Source of the DNA: Anaerolineales bacterium
Lineage (GTDB): Bacteria; Chloroflexota; Anaerolineae; Anaerolineales; Villigracilaceae
Length of the DNA: 16,666 nucleotides
Assembly: GCA_024763295.1 (NCBI GenBank)
Contig: JANTFU010000017.1
Location: 1 to 16,666, forward strand
Direction of reading: 5' to 3'
Below are positions 6,381-13,733 of this stretch, piece after piece. Under the pieces are notes generated by a model. It was not told the DNA's origin. It saw nothing but the letters and a program-made list of their open reading frames with translations, and ran no database searches. The first letter of the stretch is position 1; each line of letters starts with the position of its first letter. The translations under genes were made by a program, and so were the position numbers.

Positions 6381-7133
6381 ATGCTCATCCATACTATGAA
6401 AAACCTTGTAGAGCTTCAAAATCTGCTCGTTCTGCGCGGCAACCAACCCGCCCTGCATATTGATAAACTTTCCATCCACAAAGGCGAAGTTTTGGCAGTG
6501 GTCGGTCCCAACGGTGCCGGGAAATCTACGCTTTTGCTGACCTTGGCGCGGCTACTTAAGCCAAAGCGGGGCACTATTCTTTTTCACGGGCAACCCATTG
6601 AAAAGGAGAGCGATACGGCTTATCGTCGCCATATCGGCTTAGTGATGCAGGATCCGCTTCTTTTTGATACATCCGTTTACGAGAATGTCGCTTCGGGGCT
6701 AAAATTTCGTCGTCTCGCCAAAGAGGAAATTCAACGCCAAGTCCCGTTGACGCTGGAACGTTTGGGCGTGGCGCATCTCTCCAAACGGCGCGCCAACCAT
6801 TTATCCGGAGGCGAAGCGCAGCGCGTTAGTTTGGCACGCGCACTTGTCTTGGCACCCGAATTGCTTTTACTGGATGAACCCTTCTCCGCGCTTGACCCAC
6901 CAACACGCGCCGCCATCCTTGATGACCTGAAAGAATTGTTGCGCGAAATGGCTACCACAACCGTCTTTGTGACGCATGATTTACAAGAAGCCGTTCAGCT
7001 ATCTACGCGCATGGCAGTCGTGATCGGCAATCGCTTGCGGCAGGTTGAAACGCCCAACAAATTATTTAACAGTCCCGCGGACGATAATGTGGCACGCTTT
7101 TTGGATCATCGTTCGTGGAATATCTCAAGTTAA
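6381..7133 (+). CDS. tupC: Tungstate ABC transporter, ATP-binding protein
   Basis: 250 residues with a complete ABC ATPase set: Walker A GPNGAGKST (42-50), Q-loop LVMQDPLLFD (88-96), signature LSGGEAQRVSLARAL (141-155), Walker B LLLLDEP (161-167), D-loop SALD and H-loop VTHD (H199). It would dimerise at the inner face of the membrane and power TupB. Either ATG 6381 or the in-frame ATG 6396 (MKNLVELQNL) could be the start. AGGA lies just before 6381, but many homologues begin near the second. The C-terminus is short, without the TOBE domain seen in some ModC proteins. The gene ends at a strong bidirectional terminator. Confidence 0.93.
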   Translation: MLIHTMKNLVELQNLLVLRGNQPALHIDKLSIHKGEVLAVVGPNGAGKSTLLLTLARLLKPKRGTILFHGQPIEKESDTAYRRHIGLVMQDPLLFDTSVYENVASGLKFRRLAKEEIQRQVPLTLERLGVAHLSKRRANHLSGGEAQRVSLARALVLAPELLLLDEPFSALDPPTRAAILDDLKELLREMATTTVFVTHDLQEAVQLSTRMAVVIGNRLRQVETPNKLFNSPADDNVARFLDHRSWNISS

Positions 7134-7136
7134 AAA

Positions 7137-7160
7137 AAAAGCTCTCTGCCGAGAGCTTTT
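7137..7160. terminator. Bidirectional terminator between tupC and the GGDEF gene
   Basis: AAAAGCTCTC (7137-7146) and GAGAGCTTTT (7151-7160) are perfect 10-base arms around TGCC. A run of A precedes the stem and T-rich sequence follows, so it works in both directions. It separates two convergent genes, with stop codons at 7133 and 7167. Confidence 0.88.
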
Positions 7161-7166
7161 CCTTTT

Positions 7167-8141
7167 TTAACGCGCGTTAGCGGCGACACGTCCACGTCCC
7201 TGCGCTTTGGCAACATAGACGCGTTCGTCGGCTGCTTTTAGCAATTCTTCAAGCAGCGTTCCATCTTCCGGAAAATAGGCAATTCCGGCACTAAACGAGA
7301 TCGTGATTGGCGGATTTGCACCAATCGGCGAGTTGAGCGAGCTATCCAGCAGGCGCTGCACAAAGCCGGGACCACGCTTTTCGTCGATGCCTTGCAGCAG
7401 CAGGACAAATTCATCCCCGCCATAACGGAATAATGTGTCGGTCGTACGCAAATCGTCCATCACGCGGCGCGCAAACTCCTTCAAGACCTCATCCCCGCGC
7501 GCATGTCCGTAAGTGTCGTTGACCGCCTTAAAATGGTCAAGGTCAAGAAAAACGAGCGAGAAAGTGTATTGATACGTTTGTGCGCGCTCGATTTCTTCGG
7601 TCAGGCGCATGTCAAAGGCTTGCCGCGACATCGCCCCCGTCAGATGATCGTACATCCCTGCGCCGTATTCCGCCTGTTTGACCTGCCGCAGACGCGCACT
7701 TAATAAACGCATCAAATCCAAGCCAAAGCCCGGCAACATTGCCAGCAGCCCCTTAAATTTTTCTTGGCTCAAAAAACGCAAATGAGTTTTAGTCACTGCG
7801 ACAACGCTCGCCGTCCGCTTCACGCCTTCCAGTAGCGCAATCTCCCCCACCACATGCCCGGCAACACGAAAAGTGAGCAAATGCGGCTTCTCAAGATCGC
7901 CTTGCAAAATCGCCATAACCCCCGATTCAACCCAATAAAGCCCATCGGCTTCGTCGTTTTCATAAAAAAGCGTTTTTCCCGCCGGCAATATAACATCTTC
8001 GCCATAGGCGTCCAAAAGGTCGCGCAAGCCGGAGGCAAATTGACTTTCATCGACTTCTGCGTGCTCCTGAGCAGGGAAACGTTCATACGTCGTTTGCAGC
8101 TTTTCAAGCAAAGTTGCGGAAATATTCTTTTTCGGGGTCAT
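7167..8141 (-). CDS. Diguanylate cyclase with N-terminal cyclic-nucleotide-binding domain
   Basis: 324 residues. Residues about 40-135 form a cNMP-binding (CAP/CRP-like) domain whose phosphate-binding cassette GEIALLEGVKRTASV (99-113) keeps Glu, Arg109 and Thr110. Residues about 160-324 form a GGDEF domain: DHLTGAMSRQAF opening, FLDLDHFKAVNDTYGHARGD (198-217), RYGGDEF (239-245) intact, and the inhibitory-site motif RTTD (232-235) five residues before GGDEF. It should therefore make c-di-GMP from GTP, be product-inhibited, and respond to a cyclic nucleotide or use the domain as a degenerate sensor. There is no membrane segment, so it is cytosolic. It begins 15 bases after the acyl-CoA synthetase stop codon on the same strand, with only a weak ribosome site (AAAGG). 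Confidence 0.9.
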   Translation of the reverse strand: MTPKKNISATLLEKLQTTYERFPAQEHAEVDESQFASGLRDLLDAYGEDVILPAGKTLFYENDEADGLYWVESGVMAILQGDLEKPHLLTFRVAGHVVGEIALLEGVKRTASVVAVTKTHLRFLSQEKFKGLLAMLPGFGLDLMRLLSARLRQVKQAEYGAGMYDHLTGAMSRQAFDMRLTEEIERAQTYQYTFSLVFLDLDHFKAVNDTYGHARGDEVLKEFARRVMDDLRTTDTLFRYGGDEFVLLLQGIDEKRGPGFVQRLLDSSLNSPIGANPPITISFSAGIAYFPEDGTLLEELLKAADERVYVAKAQGRGRVAANAR

Positions 8142-8156
8142 CGGTACCTTTCGGTT

Positions 8157-10253
8157 TCAGACAATTTTTACGCGCACATCCACCGCCACGCAAGCATTCT
8201 GCAACACCGTGAGCGGGTTGATTTCTATCTCGGCGATTTCGGGCAGGTCGTGGGCGAGTTGGGAGAGACGGCGCAGCGTATCCACAACGGCGGCGCGGTC
8301 AACCGCGGGGATATTGCGATAGCCAGCCAGCTTTTTGCCCGCCCAAGTTTTGGCGAGCATCTTTTCGGCATCTTTTTCGGAGAGCGGGGATAAGCCAAAG
8401 GCGACATCCTTTAGTCCTTCGACTTCCGTACCACCTGAGCCGAACATCATCAAAGCGCCGAATTGCGGATCGCGCACTGCGCCGACGATTACTTCCTGAC
8501 CGTTGTTCGGGATCATGCGTTGAATGTGAACCCCTTCAAGGATCGCTTCTGGACGTTTGGCTTGGACCCGCGCCATAAGCAGATCGAAGCCATCAGCCAC
8601 TTCTGCCGCAGACTGGACGTTGAGCAGGATGCCGCCAACGTCAGATTTGTGCGAGATGTCGGGCGATGCGATCTTCATTACGACGGGGAAGCCGACCTGC
8701 GTAGCCAATTCGGCGGCGGTATCCGCATCGGGGGCGAGTTTAATGGAGGCGGTTGAAATACCGTAGGCGCTCATTAAACGGTCAGCAAGTTCAATATCGA
8801 GCCAGCTTCCGCTAGGGGCATCTGCCAGAGCGGATTTTGCTGCTGCTATATCGGTATTTGTCAAAGGCGCAACCGATGTCTGCATCTCCCCTAAAAATTC
8901 TGCACGCTCGGCGAGACGCGCGAGCGCGGCGGCGGCTCTTTCGGGGAAGCGGTAATCGGCGATTTTTGCAGCCTGCAAATGCGCGGAGGCTTCGAGAATT
9001 GCCGTGCTGCCCATCAGAACAATGACGGTGGGTTTTTCGCTGGCTTGGATGACGGGAATCATCGCGTCGGCGGCGTCTTCGGCGGGATACATGGGCGGCG
9101 GCGGCATGATGACGAGCGCGCCATCGACATTAGGATCGGCGAGCAGGATGCGCAACCCTTCAGCATAATGCTCGGCGGAGGCAGATGCGAGCATATCGAC
9201 GGGGTTGTGGATACTGGCGGCAGGCGGAAGCAGCGCCGTAAGCGCGGCATCGGTTTCGGGCGTGAACTCGGCAAGTTCGAGACCGTTTAGCTCAAGCGCA
9301 TCCGCCGCGATAACGCCGGGACCGCCCGCGTTGGTCAGAATGGCGATGTGGCGACCTTTGGGCAGCGGCGACCAAGCGAGCGCGCGTGCCCAGTCGAACA
9401 TCTCTTCGGTGGTATCGGCACGGAAAACGCCTGCTTTCTCAAAAGCGGCGTCAAACGCGGATTCCGCGCCCGCGAGTGCGCCCGTATGCGATGCAGCCGC
9501 TTTTTGTCCGCTGGCAGAACGCCCAACTTTAAGCGCGACAATCGGTTTCTTGGCAACCACAGTCTGCGCTTCTTTAATGAAGCGCGCGCCATCGCTGACA
9601 TTTTCGAGATAAAGCGTGAGTACTTTGGTATGCTCGTCAGCAGCAACGACCGAGAGCATATCCGTTTCACTGACATCAGCTTGATTGCCGAGGCTGATCA
9701 GACGCGAAAAGCCAAAGCCCTGATCCATCGACCAGTCGATCAGCGCAGCGCAAATCGCGCCCGAATGCGAGATGAAAGCCAGTTCGCCCGCTCGCGGCGC
9801 GGGCGGCGGCAGGAAGGTGGTATCAAGCGGAAGATGCGTATCGAGCAGCCCGATGCAGTTCGGTCCAATCATGCGGATACCGTATTCTTGCGCAATTTTC
9901 AGCGTTTCGGCTTCGAGTTTTGCGCCTTCTGCGCCCGTTTCGCGGAAACCGCCCGATACAAGGATTGCCGCCTTGATGCCGCGCTCACCGCACTGGCGCA
10001 TCGTATCCGGCGCGGCTTTGGCAGGCACGACCAAAATCGCCATATCGACAGGGTCGGGAATATCCGCGATAGATGTCAACATCTTAATCCCAAAGACCTC
10101 CCCGCCTTTGGGGTTAATAAGGTGGATAACGCCACCATATCCGCTTTGGGTAAGGTTGCGAGCCACGCCGTAACCAAGTTTATAAGACTGAGAAGAAGCG
10201 CCAATCACGGCAACGCCGCGCGGTGAGAAGAAGGGGGTGAGGGAATTTGTCAT
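8157..10253 (-). CDS. ADP-forming acetyl/acyl-CoA synthetase, fused alpha-beta form
   Basis: 698 residues, the length of fused NDP-forming acyl-CoA synthetases. The CoA-binding domain opens with FFSPRGVAVIGAS (8-20) and INPKGGEVFG. A Succ-CoA-ligase-like part follows, with ISHSGAICAALIDW and SLGNQADV. The expected phosphohistidine lies in ASHTGALAG (His256). The C-terminal ATP-grasp domain (about 475-698) shows GFPVVMKIASPDISHKSDVGG, MFGSGGTEVEGLKDVAFGLSPL and IEINPLTVL. It interconverts acyl-CoA, ADP and phosphate with acid, CoA and ATP, giving substrate-level ATP in acetate- or peptide-fermenting anaerobes. There is no C-terminal GNAT domain, so it is not a Pat-type acetyltransferase fusion. 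Acetate preference cannot be read from sequence. The ATG lacks a clear ribosome site. It is probably cotranscribed with the downstream GGDEF gene. Confidence 0.92.
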   Translation of the reverse strand: MTNSLTPFFSPRGVAVIGASSQSYKLGYGVARNLTQSGYGGVIHLINPKGGEVFGIKMLTSIADIPDPVDMAILVVPAKAAPDTMRQCGERGIKAAILVSGGFRETGAEGAKLEAETLKIAQEYGIRMIGPNCIGLLDTHLPLDTTFLPPPAPRAGELAFISHSGAICAALIDWSMDQGFGFSRLISLGNQADVSETDMLSVVAADEHTKVLTLYLENVSDGARFIKEAQTVVAKKPIVALKVGRSASGQKAAASHTGALAGAESAFDAAFEKAGVFRADTTEEMFDWARALAWSPLPKGRHIAILTNAGGPGVIAADALELNGLELAEFTPETDAALTALLPPAASIHNPVDMLASASAEHYAEGLRILLADPNVDGALVIMPPPPMYPAEDAADAMIPVIQASEKPTVIVLMGSTAILEASAHLQAAKIADYRFPERAAAALARLAERAEFLGEMQTSVAPLTNTDIAAAKSALADAPSGSWLDIELADRLMSAYGISTASIKLAPDADTAAELATQVGFPVVMKIASPDISHKSDVGGILLNVQSAAEVADGFDLLMARVQAKRPEAILEGVHIQRMIPNNGQEVIVGAVRDPQFGALMMFGSGGTEVEGLKDVAFGLSPLSEKDAEKMLAKTWAGKKLAGYRNIPAVDRAAVVDTLRRLSQLAHDLPEIAEIEINPLTVLQNACVAVDVRVKIV

Positions 10254-10261
10254 GGGTTTAT

Positions 10262-10318
10262 GGTTTGAAGGTTGAAAGTTGGAAGGTTTGAACGTTCTAA
10301 CGTTTCAGCGTTAAAACG
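10262..10318. repeat. Degenerate short tandem repeats upstream of the acyl-CoA synthetase gene
   Basis: This stretch is built from imperfect units of GGTTTGAA/GGTTGAAA/GTTGGAA and then AACGTT/AACGTTT/GCGTTAAAACGT. It forms the leader of the minus-strand synthetase gene. No protein or known RNA is recognised. Confidence 0.4.
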
Positions 10319-10331
10319 TGACAGTGGGAGA

Positions 10332-10337
10332 ATTATA
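10332..10337 (-). promoter_or_regulatory. Possible -10 box of the acyl-CoA synthetase gene
   Basis: A perfect TATAAT reads on the minus strand about 80 bases before the start codon. No good -35 box stands 16-18 bases upstream, where the palindromic element 10353-10479 begins. Confidence 0.35.
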
Positions 10338-10352
10338 CTCTTTCCGAAAAAA

Positions 10353-10479
10353 CAGTCCGACAGGACTTTGCAAAACCCGCACGGTCGGTTTACCGCCGTG
10401 CGAAGATAGTTTTGCAAACTGTGCCCGCACGGGGATAAATCCACCGTACTACATCTGCAAAGCCCGCTAAAGCGGACTG
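10353..10479. repeat. Palindromic element in the divergent intergenic region
   Basis: The outer arms are CAGTCCG (10353-10359) with CGGACTG (10473-10479). Next inside, CTTTGCA (10366-10372) pairs with TGCAAAG (10456-10462). Inner hairpins include GCACGG/CCGTGC (10379-10384, 10396-10401). TTTGCAAA and CCCGCACGG occur twice inside as direct copies. The element lies between two outward-facing TATAAT boxes. With the other repeats listed, it accounts for the 288-base gene-free gap 10254-10541. Confidence 0.5.
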
Positions 10480-10491
10480 CCATCCCTGCGG

Positions 10492-10497
10492 TATAAT
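10492..10497 (+). promoter_or_regulatory. Possible -10 box of the membrane protein/selA operon
   Basis: A perfect TATAAT stands about 45 bases before the ATG at 10542. No convincing -35 box is seen at normal spacing. Confidence 0.4.
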
Positions 10498-10511
10498 CTC
10501 CCCACCTAACA

Positions 10512-10535
10512 CCTAATCACCTGATACCTAATCAC
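10512..10535 (+). repeat. 24-base repeat, copy upstream of the selA operon
   Basis: This 24-base segment, made of CCTAAT and ACCTGAT words, matches 12336-12359 with two differences (C against T at the two equivalent positions after CCTAAT). It ends seven bases before the ATG of the membrane protein gene, where a ribosome site would be expected and none is clear. Confidence 0.55.
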
Positions 10536-10541
10536 TCCCCT

Positions 10542-10943
10542 ATGAAAAATCCCACCTTCCGCCCCTACCTGCTCGCCACGCTGATTATGTTCATCGCCGG
10601 CTGGGCTGGGCTTTACTCCCTCGTTAACTTCACCCTGCCAACCCTCGGTCCGCGTTGGGCGTTCTTCTTCCTCGCTGTGCTCGCTCTCACTGGCACGGCG
10701 CTGCCCATCATCTACTTTATTAACCGTCGCTTCAATCTCAAAAACTTTCCCGCCGCCAACGTCATCATCCGTCAGGCGCTTTGGGTCGGCGTTTACGGCG
10801 CTACCCTCGCTTGGATGCAGCTTGGGCGCGTCGCCACCGTCAACCTTGCCGCAGGCATGGCATTTGGCTTCGTGCTAACAGAAGTGCTTATACGCATGAG
10901 AGAAAAAGCCCAATGGATACCCCCCGAAATAAAAAATGACTAA
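10542..10943 (+). CDS. Small multi-pass membrane protein, translationally coupled to selA
   Basis: 133 residues with about four hydrophobic segments (roughly 8-29, 38-60, 76-96 and 100-116). Charged residues lie at the turns and the tail is hydrophilic (REKAQWIPPEIKND). No enzyme motif or known family is recognised. The stop codon overlaps the selA start in ATGACTAA (10936-10943), a classical arrangement for translational coupling, so both proteins should be made together. GC-rich third positions match the neighbouring genes, supporting real coding. A role in selenium metabolism, for instance selenium-compound transport, would be speculation from context alone. Confidence 0.75.
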   Translation: MKNPTFRPYLLATLIMFIAGWAGLYSLVNFTLPTLGPRWAFFFLAVLALTGTALPIIYFINRRFNLKNFPAANVIIRQALWVGVYGATLAWMQLGRVATVNLAAGMAFGFVLTEVLIRMREKAQWIPPEIKND

Positions 10944-12297
10944 TCTCCGCTCGCTCCCCTCCGTAGACAAATTACTCAAAACCCACACGGCTGCCGAACT
11001 GATTGCAGAATATGGCAGACCGCTGGTTTTGGACGCCTTCCGAACCGTTTTAGACGAAGCCCGCACAGCCTTCCTCGCCAAAGACAGTAAACCCGTCCCA
11101 CCAGCCGAAACGCTCCTGGATTTAGCAGAGTCCCGTTTAGATGCATGGACGCAACCCACACTTTATCCCGTTATCAATGCCACGGGCGTGATTCTGCACA
11201 CCAACTTGGGACGTGCCCCACTCAGCCAAGCCGTCACCAAAGCGATGGACATGGTCGGACGCAACTACTCAACGCTCGAATTTGACATGCGCAACGGCAA
11301 ACGCGGCTCGCGTCTCATCCATGCAGAGAACGTACTCAAACGGCTCACCGGCGCAGAAGCAGCCGTCGTCGTGAATAACAACGCCTCCGCCGTCATGCTG
11401 ATTCTCTCCGCCCTCGCCAATCGTCGGCGCGTGGTGATTGCCCGCTCGCAGTTAATCGAAATCGGCGGCGGCTTCCGCATCCCTGATGTGATGAAGCAGT
11501 CGGGTGCAAAACTGGTTGAAGTTGGTACGACAAATAAAGTGCATCTTGCAGACTACGAGCGTGCCATTGCAGAAGAGCCGATCAAACTCGTTATGCTGGC
11601 GCACCGCTCCAATTTCAAGATTGTTGGTTTTACGGAAGAACCATCATTGGATGAAATTGTGCGCGTTTCTCATGCGGCAGGCGTTCCCGTCATCGACGAT
11701 TTGGGCTCGGGCACCCTGCTTGATACCGCGCACTACGGTCTCATCCACGAGCGAACCGTGCAAGAATCTCTGGAAGCGGGCGCGGATGTGGTTTCCTTCT
11801 CCGGTGATAAGCTGTTCGGTGGTCCCCAAGCCGGGATTATCGTCGGCAGAGCGGATTTACTGGCAAAAATCAAAAAACATCCCCTTGCACGCGCCGTCCG
11901 TGCCGATAAAGTGGCACTGGCAGGCATCACCGCGAACCTGATGCACTATCTCAAAGATGAAGCCGAGCGCGAAATCCCCATTTGGCGCATGATCGCCACC
12001 ACGCCCCAACAGAACCAATCCCGCGCCGAAGTTTGGCAGCGAGAGCTTGGGCAAGGTCGCGTCATTGAAGGTCGCTCGGCGATTGGCGGCGGCAGCCTGC
12101 CTGAAGAAACCCTGCCCACTTTTTTGCTCGAACTCGATGTGAAGAAACCCGACAAATTCCTTGCTCAACTGCGCAAGCAAAACCCGCCCGTCATCGCCCG
12201 CACCGAAAACGATAAGATTTTATTAGACCCGCGCACCGTGCTACCTGAGCAGGAAGGGGCGCTACTGGTGGCGTTGCAGAATGTTCTTAGGGATTAG
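10936..12297 (+). CDS. selA: L-seryl-tRNA(Sec) selenium transferase
   Basis: 453 residues, close to the E. coli enzyme (463). SelA is a PLP enzyme that converts Ser-tRNA(Sec) to Sec-tRNA(Sec) with selenophosphate, forming a large homodecamer in known bacterial cases. Visible hallmarks are the N-terminal tRNA-binding helix region (LRSLPSVDKLLKTH), NATGVILHTNLGRAPLS (81-97), VVVNNNASAVML, RSQLIEIGGGFRIPD, IDDLGSGTL (253-261) and the PLP lysine in SFSGDKLFGGPQAG (Lys292). It begins inside the end of the upstream membrane-protein gene. With the Sec-containing selD about 9 kb away, it shows that this genome decodes UGA as selenocysteine. selB and selC do not follow, as they do in many genomes, and must lie elsewhere. 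Confidence 0.96.
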   Translation: MTNLRSLPSVDKLLKTHTAAELIAEYGRPLVLDAFRTVLDEARTAFLAKDSKPVPPAETLLDLAESRLDAWTQPTLYPVINATGVILHTNLGRAPLSQAVTKAMDMVGRNYSTLEFDMRNGKRGSRLIHAENVLKRLTGAEAAVVVNNNASAVMLILSALANRRRVVIARSQLIEIGGGFRIPDVMKQSGAKLVEVGTTNKVHLADYERAIAEEPIKLVMLAHRSNFKIVGFTEEPSLDEIVRVSHAAGVPVIDDLGSGTLLDTAHYGLIHERTVQESLEAGADVVSFSGDKLFGGPQAGIIVGRADLLAKIKKHPLARAVRADKVALAGITANLMHYLKDEAEREIPIWRMIATTPQQNQSRAEVWQRELGQGRVIEGRSAIGGGSLPEETLPTFLLELDVKKPDKFLAQLRKQNPPVIARTENDKILLDPRTVLPEQEGALLVALQNVLRD

Positions 12298-12335
12298 GAA
12301 TCAGGCAATCAGGCAACCAGCACTATTCCCAAATT

Positions 12336-12359
12336 CCTAATTACCTGATACCTAATTAC
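12336..12359 (+). repeat. 24-base repeat, copy downstream of selA
   Basis: Second copy of the 10512-10535 repeat, with two differences. Just before it, 12290-12320 carries TTAGGAATCAGG-type words that are partly complementary, so the selA-peptidase gap could fold. It could act as a weak terminator or be a mobile remnant, but no T tract follows. Confidence 0.5.
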
Positions 12360-12382
12360 CTAATTTCTATCTCTGGAGACCC

Positions 12383-13621
12383 ATGAAATCTGACCTCGAC
12401 CAAATCATGCAAGACCGCAATCTCGACGCCCTGCTCGTGCTTGGCGACGCAGAACACAACGCCCCAATGTATTACATGACCGGCGGCGGACACGTTAATG
12501 CTGCTACGCTCATCAAACCGCGCGGCAAAGATGCGACTCTCTTCCACAACGACATGGAGCGCGAAGAAGCCGCCAAAACGGGCTTAAAGACCATCTCATA
12601 CAGCACTTACTCCGCCAAAGCCTTGACAAAAGAAGCCAAGGAAACAGGGATCAGCCTCGCGGCGCTGCGTCTGCAAAAGATGCTCAGCGATACGAACGTG
12701 ACGAGCGGCAGGGTCGGCGTTTACGGGCATACGGATTTGAGTTCATCTTTTTCGATGTTAATCGCCACCCAAAACCTGATGCCCGAAATCGAGTTCATCG
12801 GCGAATCGGGCATGGATTCGGTTTTCCTCGCGGCGATGGAAACCAAAACCGAAGCCGAGATCGCCCGCATCCGCAAGATGGGACAAATCACAACCGAAGT
12901 GGTCGGCAAAGTGCAGGACTTTTTGACCAGCCACCCCGTTGACGAGAACGAAGTCCTTATAAAAGAAGATGGCAACCCATTGACCGTATCGGACGTCAAG
13001 GGCAAGATCAATCTTTGGCTGGCAGAGCGCGGCGCGGAAAACCCCGAAGCAACGATTTTCGCCATCGGGCGCGATGCGGGTATCCCCCACTCGGCGGGTA
13101 CGCCTAATGACCCAATTCGCTTGGGTAAAACCATCATCTTTGACATCTTCCCTTGCGAAGCAGGCGGCGGCTACTTTTATGATTTCACGCGCACTTGGTG
13201 TTTGGGCTACGCACCAAAAGCCGAGCAAAAGCTCCACGACGAAGTCCGCGAAGTCTACGAAACCGTCATCGACAAAATGGAAATTGGAATGCCTTTTGGC
13301 GAACTCCAAAAACTAACCTGCGAACTCTTTGAAGCACAGGGACATCCGTCCCCGCTGAATACGGAAGCCCCGCTCGAAGGCTATGTTCACAGCATCGGGC
13401 ACGGACTGGGCATCAACGTCCACGAACGCCCGTGGGCACGCATAGGGCAAAAGGACGGTTTACTGGTTCCCGGCGTGGTTTTCACGATTGAACCCGGGTT
13501 GTACTACCCAGAACGGGGCATGGGCGTCCGCATCGAAAATACTTACTACGCGCGCAAAGACGGCAAATTTGAGCGGCTGGCGGAGTATCCCTTTGATTTG
13601 GTCGTTCCCATGAAAGGTTAG
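12383..13621 (+). CDS. M24-family metallopeptidase (Xaa-Pro aminopeptidase-like)
   Basis: 412 residues. The N-terminal creatinase-like domain covers about 1-155 and the pita-bread catalytic domain about 160-405. All five metal ligands of the M24 family can be placed: Asp254 (IIFDIFP), Asp267 (YFYDFTRTW), His340 (IGHGLGINVHE), Glu370 (FTIEPGLYY) and Glu385 (VRIENTYY). The family mostly removes N-terminal residues before proline using two Mn, Co or Zn ions. Some members are creatinases or other hydrolases, so the substrate is not certain. There is no signal peptide, so it is cytosolic. The ATG is preceded by GGAG six bases away. It follows selA by 85 bases that contain repeats, so cotranscription is uncertain. 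Confidence 0.9.
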   Translation: MKSDLDQIMQDRNLDALLVLGDAEHNAPMYYMTGGGHVNAATLIKPRGKDATLFHNDMEREEAAKTGLKTISYSTYSAKALTKEAKETGISLAALRLQKMLSDTNVTSGRVGVYGHTDLSSSFSMLIATQNLMPEIEFIGESGMDSVFLAAMETKTEAEIARIRKMGQITTEVVGKVQDFLTSHPVDENEVLIKEDGNPLTVSDVKGKINLWLAERGAENPEATIFAIGRDAGIPHSAGTPNDPIRLGKTIIFDIFPCEAGGGYFYDFTRTWCLGYAPKAEQKLHDEVREVYETVIDKMEIGMPFGELQKLTCELFEAQGHPSPLNTEAPLEGYVHSIGHGLGINVHERPWARIGQKDGLLVPGVVFTIEPGLYYPERGMGVRIENTYYARKDGKFERLAEYPFDLVVPMKG

Positions 13622-13650
13622 CGTTTCGTCAGAATGATTGTTTGCGTGCC

Positions 13651-13678
13651 TTTGAAGGTTTTTGAATGGTAGTAAAAT
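13651..13678 (+). promoter_or_regulatory. Possible promoter of the unknown gene at 13734
   Basis: TTTGAA (13651-13656) and TAAAAT (13673-13678) are spaced by 16 bases and lie about 55 bases before the start codon. The match to consensus is moderate. Confidence 0.35.
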
Positions 13679-13733
13679 CGTCCCAATGATGACAGCACAA
13701 AGAAAACTCTGCTTGTCGTCAAAAGGAGCTATT

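Noticed and set aside
9348..10226. Long plus-strand open frame (292 codons) opposite the acyl-CoA synthetase gene
   Set aside because: It mirrors a GC-rich gene with clear family motifs on the other strand; its own protein is Arg/Ala/Phe-rich, without motifs or ribosome site.
10262..10535. CRISPR array
   Set aside because: The repeats are short, degenerate and irregularly spaced, without uniform spacers or cas genes.
10254..10541. Search for a tRNA(Sec) gene (selC) next to selA
   Set aside because: Hairpins are present, but there is no TCA anticodon loop in a long-arm tRNA frame and no T-loop consensus on either strand.
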